Source: Termitomyces sp. T153 (taxonomy: Eukaryota > Basidiomycota > Agaricomycetes > Agaricales > Lyophyllaceae). Taken from it: a stretch of DNA of 64,000 nucleotides. The translations under genes were made by a program, and so were the position numbers. The DNA is taken from NCBI GenBank assembly GCA_018296165.2, contig JACKQL020000136.1, positions 47,425 to 111,424 of the forward strand, read 5' to 3'. Shown in pieces: positions 59,801-64,000 of this stretch. Every line of letters begins with the position of its first letter. Within the stretch, counting starts at the first letter, position 1. Below the pieces are notes generated by a model, which was given only the letters and a program-made list of their open reading frames with translations, was not told the origin of the DNA and made no database searches.

Positions 59801-60900
59801 AACCCCTCCCCGTTGGTCGCCGCCCCTGGTCTTCGATATCGATGGATCATATCGTCGAACTCCCCGATTCCGAAGGTTTCGACGCAATCCTCGTCGTCGT
59901 CTGCCGCCTTACCAAGCAAGCCCTCTTTATTCCCTGCCACACCACTGACACCGCCCCGGATTTCGCCAAACTATTTTTAGAACACGTATTCTCCAAACAC
60001 GGGCTTCCCGACGACATCGTCTCCGACCGTGGGCCCCTATGCGTGTCTCATTTCTGGAAATCGCTGTGCAAGGCGCTCGAGATCAAGACCAGCCTCTCTA
60101 CCGCCTATCACCCGGAAACCGACGGGCAAACCGAGCGCGTAAACCAGACGTTAGAACAGTACCTTCGCCTCTACGTTAACTATTTACAGAACGACTGGCG
60201 CGCGGAGCTCCCCCTCGCCGAATTCACCTACAACAACACGCCTCATTCCGCCACCGGAGTTTCCCCCTTTTACGCCAACAAGGGCTACAATCCCCGACTC
60301 ACACTGTCCCTCAAGGACATCCCCTCCCACGTTGCCCACGAAGTCGCCGAGGACCTCCGGTCCCTCCACCAATTCCTCCGGGACGAGATCGACACCGCCA
60401 ACCAAGCCTACTCCAAGCATGCCGACGCCCGCCGCCAGCCGACCCCCGACTGGCCCCCCGGCACCTTGGTCTGGCTCGACCGACGAAATCTTAAGACCCG
60501 GAGGCCCTCTATCAAACTCGACCACAAACGCCTCGGTCCATTCAAGATCCTCCGGAAGGTCTCCACCCACGCTTACAAACTCGACCTGCCTCCGGGTCTA
60601 AAGGGTCTCCACCCTGTATTCCACGTTCGACTCCTTGAAAGGCACGCTCCGGACCCCTTCCCCGGCCAACGCCCCAGCCGACCGCCCCCCGTCGAAGTCG
60701 AGGACGAGTACCACTACGAGGTCGACGAGATCCTCGACTCCCGGGTAGTTCGCGGCCGACTCCAGTACTTGGTCCGATGGAAGGGCTACGGGCCTGAGGA
60801 CGATACGTGGGAGCCCCGAAGGAACCTCGACAGAGCCCCCGACGAAATCCGGGACTTCCACCGACGGAATCCCGCCAAGCCCCGGAACCCCCGGGACTGA
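56824..60900 (+). CDS. pol: Gypsy Pol polyprotein with two protease modules and chromodomain
   Basis: 1358 aa, intact. Protease module 1 has [14 protein letters not shown] (Asp37) and [13 protein letters not shown]; module 2 has [14 protein letters not shown] (Asp194) and [13 protein letters not shown]. Each is a full retropepsin-like unit. Reverse transcriptase follows at about 420-600 ([11 protein letters not shown]; active site YLDD at 570-573). RNase H has [11 protein letters not shown] and [11 protein letters not shown]. Integrase has the HHCC zinc module ([12 protein letters not shown] ... CEPCLRAK) and the DDE core ([37 protein letters not shown]). The chromodomain near the C terminus ([17 protein letters not shown]) would direct integration to marked chromatin. 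The tandem protease is unusual. The frame is open upstream of the ATG across the gag stop, so a -1 frameshift or reinitiation could express it. Confidence 0.95.
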   Translation: MLAPDNPPAHLPSHSSTNLLLRTTLPFTDKPVPTLVDSGATDNFVDESLAALAPQPLRRLPAPIPLKLFDGDSTPAGDITHCLETTLTFADGQRQELRLLVTKLHPSAPVVLGFSWLRSTNPRVDWPSLTLRLDRDNPADSGLVPFHVPPPSESSEATINQPRTPPQLRSRSARSFVIYVRLGGSLKELPALIDSGASGVFVSNQLDLRRNDLDKPLELQLFDGSPATTRITQYHDDTLTLDNDLQFQARLLVTQLPPSTPIVLGLPWLRDVNPDINWKNLTMQFPGPEARLAAAIHLRFQPIPDPDATPDPTATSTGPDPVDSGNLDIKIIGAVPFARLLREGTPAFQLQVTPALPEKYLRAGTITPERKTEEQILSEVVPPEYHEFADVFSEGSAKELPPHRSYDHQIDLEEGTSPPFGKIYNMSEIELRALKEYLDDMLGKGFIRPSISAAGAPVLFAKKKDGSLRLCVDYRGLNKVTKKNRYPLPLIGDLVDRLRSAKIYTKIDLRSGYNNVRIAPGHEWKTAFRTCYGLFEYLVMPFGMTNSPATFQYFMNNIFHDMNDVFVIVYLDDILIYSNSPAEHSEHVRRVLERLREYHLHAKPEKCSFHTAEVEYLGVIVTPDGVRMDPAKVDAILNWPSPRNVKEVQSFLGFANFYRRFIDNYSGITKPLNRLTRKDTPWDWDSKCQSVFLLLKKAFTSAPVLRHFDPSLPIVLECDASDYAIAGILSQSNSEGKDLRPVAFYTRSMIPAELNYDIYDKELLAIVEAFRQWRAYLEGSPHRIQVYSDHNNLQYFTTTKQLSRRQARWSETLSEYDFTIHYRPGRLGAKPDALTRRPDVYPKKSFETERNAFNHRVVIPPEHLHAVLILNEEGILQQIRNSPPDPFFNQHDPRNNPDESSVDNPFSLSPDHRLLLRSGRIYAPDHKSIRLDILRQHHDHKLRGHPGIRKTLQLISRTYFWPGMKKDVTRYVRACEPCLRAKVPRHRPHRLLKPLPVGRRPWSSISMDHIVELPDSEGFDAILVVVCRLTKQALFIPCHTTDTAPDFAKLFLEHVFSKHGLPDDIVSDRGPLCVSHFWKSLCKALEIKTSLSTAYHPETDGQTERVNQTLEQYLRLYVNYLQNDWRAELPLAEFTYNNTPHSATGVSPFYANKGYNPRLTLSLKDIPSHVAHEVAEDLRSLHQFLRDEIDTANQAYSKHADARRQPTPDWPPGTLVWLDRRNLKTRRPSIKLDHKRLGPFKILRKVSTHAYKLDLPPGLKGLHPVFHVRLLERHAPDPFPGQRPSRPPPVEVEDEYHYEVDEILDSRVVRGRLQYLVRWKGYGPEDDTWEPRRNLDRAPDEIRDFHRRNPAKPRNPRD

Positions 60901-61130
60901 CCCAACACAGATGGCAATAGTGGGCGTAACCCCCGCCTCTGGGTTCACCAGGGATTCAACTCCCACCAATACTCTCCTACGTGTTTCCACTTACTCCTCT
61001 CCTCGCTCTATCTGAAACTCCTCACACTCAGCAGAGGGTCCAAAGACTGTATAGGCACAAACGATGTACAGGTATATACTTGAACAAGAAAGGGGCAGGG
61101 AACAAGTCAGCGACGGGGTCCGAATTCCCC
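60901..61130. other. Spacer between convergent pol and antisense gene
   Basis: About 230 bp separates the pol stop (plus) from the stop of the antisense gene (minus). It must hold the 3' end signals of the antisense transcript. No open frame of note. Confidence 0.55.
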
Positions 61131-62826
61131 TCACTCTCCCTCCTCCTCCGACCCTAACCCCGCTACCCTTCCCACCATGACCACCTCCAACTGTGCCACT
61201 ACCGCCGCCAGAACCTCGGGTTGCCCGGGGAGCGGTTCCCCCACGTCCGTCGCTATCTCCCACCACGCCCCGGGGTCTGCCGTCGCCCTCCGCCGATGCC
61301 CTGCCAACAGACGCCCCATCTGCGTTACCCCTTGGCCCAACTCCGGCGGAAGGTCCCCGGGCATCCTCGCCAACCCATCGTGGATGGACCCCAGCGCTGC
61401 CGACGCCCCGTCGAGAAGGATGCGATGCTCCCGGGCCCAGTCTGTGGAACCCGAGTCAACGCTAGGGAAAAGAAGGCGGGACAACCACTCACGAAGCACT
61501 CCTCGCCGGCCCGAGGCTGCCTCGTTGGCGAGCCACTCCTCCCGCCGTCGCGCCCTCTCCGCCGCCGCCCGGACTTCCCCAGCGCCGGAATCCTGCCGAG
61601 TCTCCCGCGCCCCTGGGCCCCCTGCCTGCTGCGCCGCCACTTCCGCCGCTTCCGCCCGCGCCTGCAAATGCACCGTCCGCACCTCCAACTCCTGCAGACG
61701 CGATAATCGCTCCGTGGCAGTCCCGACGGCGACGTCCTTGTCCTTCCGCGCCAGGTCCCGTTCCCTCCGAACCCCGTCTAACTCCCGTCGAGCCCCGTCC
61801 CTCTCCTCCCGTACCCCCTGAATCTCCCCCTCGCGTGCGACCAACAACCGTTCCAAGCCCTCTACCCGACGCCGCAGATAGGCCTCCGCAACCGACCACG
61901 ACCCGTCCGCGGACTGCTCAACGGGGACTCCGGACGTAGGGGAATACACCGCGGAACCGGGGGGGCCCCCCATTACCTGCTCGCCCCGCGCCCGCTTACT
62001 GGGACCCGCCTCGGGTGAAGGGGACGCCCTCCATTTCCCCTTCTCCTGCCTGGAAGGGGCCCCCTCCTTCCGCCCACCCCGCGGAGGGCCCACCTTCATG
62101 ACAGACGCGCTAACCCGTTCCCCCTCCCCAGCCCCGGAGCCCCTCCCCGACACCCTGCCCTTCCGTCCCTCCTCCAGCTGTGCTGCGACCCAACCCTGAT
62201 CCCACCCTTGCTCCGCCGCGACGCAAACGGCCCGCCAACTCAGGGTGACGGAACACTTCTCGTGCCGCGAACGGCACGGGAGGCACACCGACGTGTCCCG
62301 CCGCACCCCCGATGCCGGTTCCTCAAACTCACACTGCTCCCCCCGTCGGGTACAAGACGCGCACTGCAAGGGCATGTTGGTCCGGGAGACACGAAACTAA
62401 GTGGCCACTCACCGGGGCCGCCGACTGACACCACTCGAGGGTGGGGGGACCCCTCGCCCGACCCACCGCCTCGGCAAACTGCTCCGGCGTCACCTCCGCC
62501 TGCACCACCCTCGAACCCTCTGGAACAAGTCGAACCACCCCCGGGCGAATGCCAGGCTTGGAACGCGTAGAAGTAACCACGCCCGCCGGGGGCTGCGTCG
62601 CATCCGCACCAGACGGTGGCCCTGAGGGACCAGCCACGGCCGCGGACAACTCTGCGAGGGGACAATCAGTGTTCTGGGATACATAGAACGGGCCGCACTC
62701 ACGACTACGGTACATCGCCTCGACCCGACGGTGATCTCGGCGACCCTCTGAATCTTCGGAGGACGACGGCTGGGAAGGTGGGGACGGCGACCTAGATGCT
62801 GTGGGAGAATAAGCTGAAGAAGACAT
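61131..62826 (-). CDS. Antisense accessory gene: Zn2Cys6-like cluster + coiled coil
   Basis: Two exons on the minus strand (62413-62826 and 61131-62363) with a 49-nt intron (gtgagt ... ttgcag) splice in phase to 548 aa. The splice creates a six-cysteine cluster: CASCTRRGEQC (C139, C142, C149) and CLPCRSRHEKC (C165, C168, C175), i.e. CX2CX6C-X15-CX2CX6C. This fits the spacing of fungal Zn(II)2Cys6 DNA-binding domains. A basic, Gly/Pro-rich linker follows (PSKRARGEQ). Then comes a long Arg/Glu coiled coil starting VEGLERLLVAREGEIQGVRE, and a C-terminal domain around DWAREHRILLDGASAALGSI. It lies inside the gypsy element on the opposite strand. Function is unknown: it may bind nucleic acid, perhaps regulating the element or host genes. 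Confidence 0.75.
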
Positions 62827-63027
62827 CGCAACAAGCTGGCGGGCTCCTGGGTGCGTCCACCCCTTTTTAATGAATCAAGAAGGGGCCCCTGACGAACGGC
62901 GGCCGCACCTCGACTTCCTTCCCCACGCCGCCGCCGCTCGCTGCGGTTTGATCAATATTGATCAACTTCGATTCCCACGCCCTACCAATGCCCGACTCGC
63001 TCCCCGCGTCTCGAGGGTCTCGACGCT
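62827..63027 (-). promoter_or_regulatory. Upstream region of the antisense gene
   Basis: The 200 bp between the antisense start codon and the polypurine tract. On the minus strand a ttcattaaaaaggggtgg stretch lies about 40-50 bp before the ATG and could serve as a TATA-like element. No other gene occupies the region. Confidence 0.4.
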
Positions 63028-63037
63028 GAAGGGGGGG
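63028..63037 (+). promoter_or_regulatory. Polypurine tract of the gypsy element
   Basis: gaaggggggg directly before the 3' LTR start (63041, or 63038 if the LTR is taken to begin tgatg). It primes plus-strand DNA synthesis in this element class. Confidence 0.75.
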
Positions 63038-63040
63038 TGA

Positions 63041-64000
63041 TGTCACGACCCGCTCCCTAGATCCCTAGACACGGCCCCCAACCCCTCCCGATAACTCCCC
63101 GAAACCCCGCCCACACTTTCGACGCCCACACTGGGCAACTCCGACGCTTCTCCGGCAAACCCCGACGGCAACTCCCTATCCGTAGCCATCAACACCCCCT
63201 TGAAACCTTCCCCCACCGTTCCTGGACACGTCATACGTCCCCGACCCCCTACCCTAGTTCACCCGACCCATCCCGGAGCGCCACGATGCCCCGGAGCGGC
63301 CGCGCCCCCAACTGATCCCATCAGAATACCGCCGCGGCCCGAACTTGGGTTGTACCCGACACCCGTCGACTCAGCACAGCCCCGTCGACCCCCGCCATCA
63401 CATCCGCCGCCCTTGGAGGCACCCAATAGTTGGTATATAAGTCATAGAATGACTCCTCGAACCCTAGTCTTGATATTACATTGTACCGGTTTCCTATGTT
63501 TCGTCTCTCGTCTCGTCTGTATTTCTGTTCCTAGGTTTCGAATCTATCCTTTCTCAGTCTCGTCTCGTCTCCGTCTCGTCTCGACTGTACATATTTCCTT
63601 TGTTCCCCTGAAGTTCCCTTGCTCCCTACATCAGTACGAACTCTGCGCACGCGCCACGACCTGAACATTCCTAACGACAACCCTGGGCCTCACTACCCGC
63701 TCACCCCGGAACCCATCAAGCCCCGGTAATCCCCTATCCAACCGACCCCGCCCCCCCAACAGCCGAGAAGCCTCCGCCTACTCCGCAATCCCCTCGTGCG
63801 TCCACTAACGAGCTCCGACACCCACCCCGGGTCAACGACCAGTACCTCCGGTCTTAGACCCCTCTGTGAATCACTCGGACCTACTTGGGCCGCTATCCTG
63901 GGGGCCCCTCGCAAGCCTTTACCTCCGCTCAACCCGGACGCCCCGGTTATAAACGCAGGACATCGCGTCCCATACAGTAAGGACTCGCCAGTGTACTGAG
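63041..64000 (+). repeat. 3' LTR of the gypsy element (truncated by window end)
   Basis: Starts tgtcacgacccgctccctag. It matches the 5' LTR from its tenth base with about 2% differences in the first 640 bp, then a few small indels. It contains the same TATA box at 63434-63441. Its right end and the target duplication lie outside the window. Confidence 0.9.

Larger units (their letters stand above)
53228..64000 (+). mobile_element. Ty3/gypsy chromovirus-type LTR retrotransposon (3' end outside window)
   Basis: Order: 5' LTR, gag, pol (PR-PR-RT-RNase H-IN-chromodomain), an antisense spliced gene, polypurine tract, 3' LTR running off the window. GC- and CpG-rich, unlike all older elements here. 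Over the first 640 bp the LTR copies differ at about 13 sites, 12 of them transitions. gag and pol are intact. The element appears recent and possibly still active, except that the first nine bases of the 5' LTR are missing or replaced. Confidence 0.93.

Noticed and set aside
61177..61821. Plus-strand frame of 214 codons opposite the antisense gene
   Set aside because: Shadow of the coiled-coil coding strand. It is Arg/Ser/Pro-rich with no domain.
1..64000. CRISPR arrays, rRNA, tRNA genes, bacterial operons
   Set aside because: None seen. Regularly spaced repeats are absent and all genes have eukaryotic introns. tRNAs were only scanned by eye, so a short one could be missed.

Overview
The window looks like nuclear DNA of a mushroom-forming basidiomycete (Agaricomycetes). 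It has many short introns (mostly 45-63 nt, GT..AG), intact orthologues of conserved fungal genes, several lineage-expanded kinase-like genes, and a dense mix of LTR retrotransposons, a Helitron and a small TA-flanked inverted-repeat element. No bacterial or organellar signature was seen. Exon models below were built by eye from splice signals, reading phase and family conservation. No search was run.

Positions 1-16,100 are the gene-rich part. In order they hold an unknown Pro/Ser-rich gene (minus), a LYR-motif mitochondrial protein with a GC-AG intron, an acidic unknown protein, a decayed tyrosine-kinase-like kinase gene (minus), and a membrane J-domain protein. Then come RIT1, the initiator-tRNA A64 ribosyl-phosphate transferase (minus), and a SET-domain protein, divergently paired with only 56 bp between their start codons. 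Last is a 22-exon PalB/Rim13 calpain that keeps its catalytic triad and uses a 4-nt and a 21-nt microexon.

Positions 16,400-38,500 hold two paralogous kinase-like genes on the minus strand (16.4-18.9 kb and 24.7-27.5 kb). Between them lies a CpG-poor, frameshifted Ty1/copia relic (about 19.2-24.1 kb). Downstream are a probable HAUS3/augmin coiled-coil gene, a decayed partial copy of it about 6 kb further on, a 242-aa unknown protein, and members of a second kinase-like family. That family has an intact 5-exon copy at 44.46-45.79 kb, a colinear copy with a 4-nt deletion at 37.18-38.52 kb, a decayed copy at 30.7-31.4 kb, and a short N-terminal scrap at 12.0-12.1 kb.

Positions 38,700-64,000 are almost all mobile DNA. 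They hold a 682-bp pogo/Tc1-like non-autonomous element, a CpG-poor relic block (39.4-43.3 kb), an orphan GC-rich island (43.45-44.33 kb), a Helitron with an intact three-exon Rep-helicase gene (47.3-52.8 kb), and a large GC-rich Ty3/gypsy chromovirus. The chromovirus runs from 53.2 kb to beyond the window end. Its LTR copies differ by about 2%. It has separate gag and pol ORFs, two tandem aspartic-protease modules, and a spliced gene on the opposite strand between pol and the 3' LTR. That antisense gene encodes a Zn2Cys6-like cysteine cluster followed by a coiled coil, and I think it is the most interesting object in the window.
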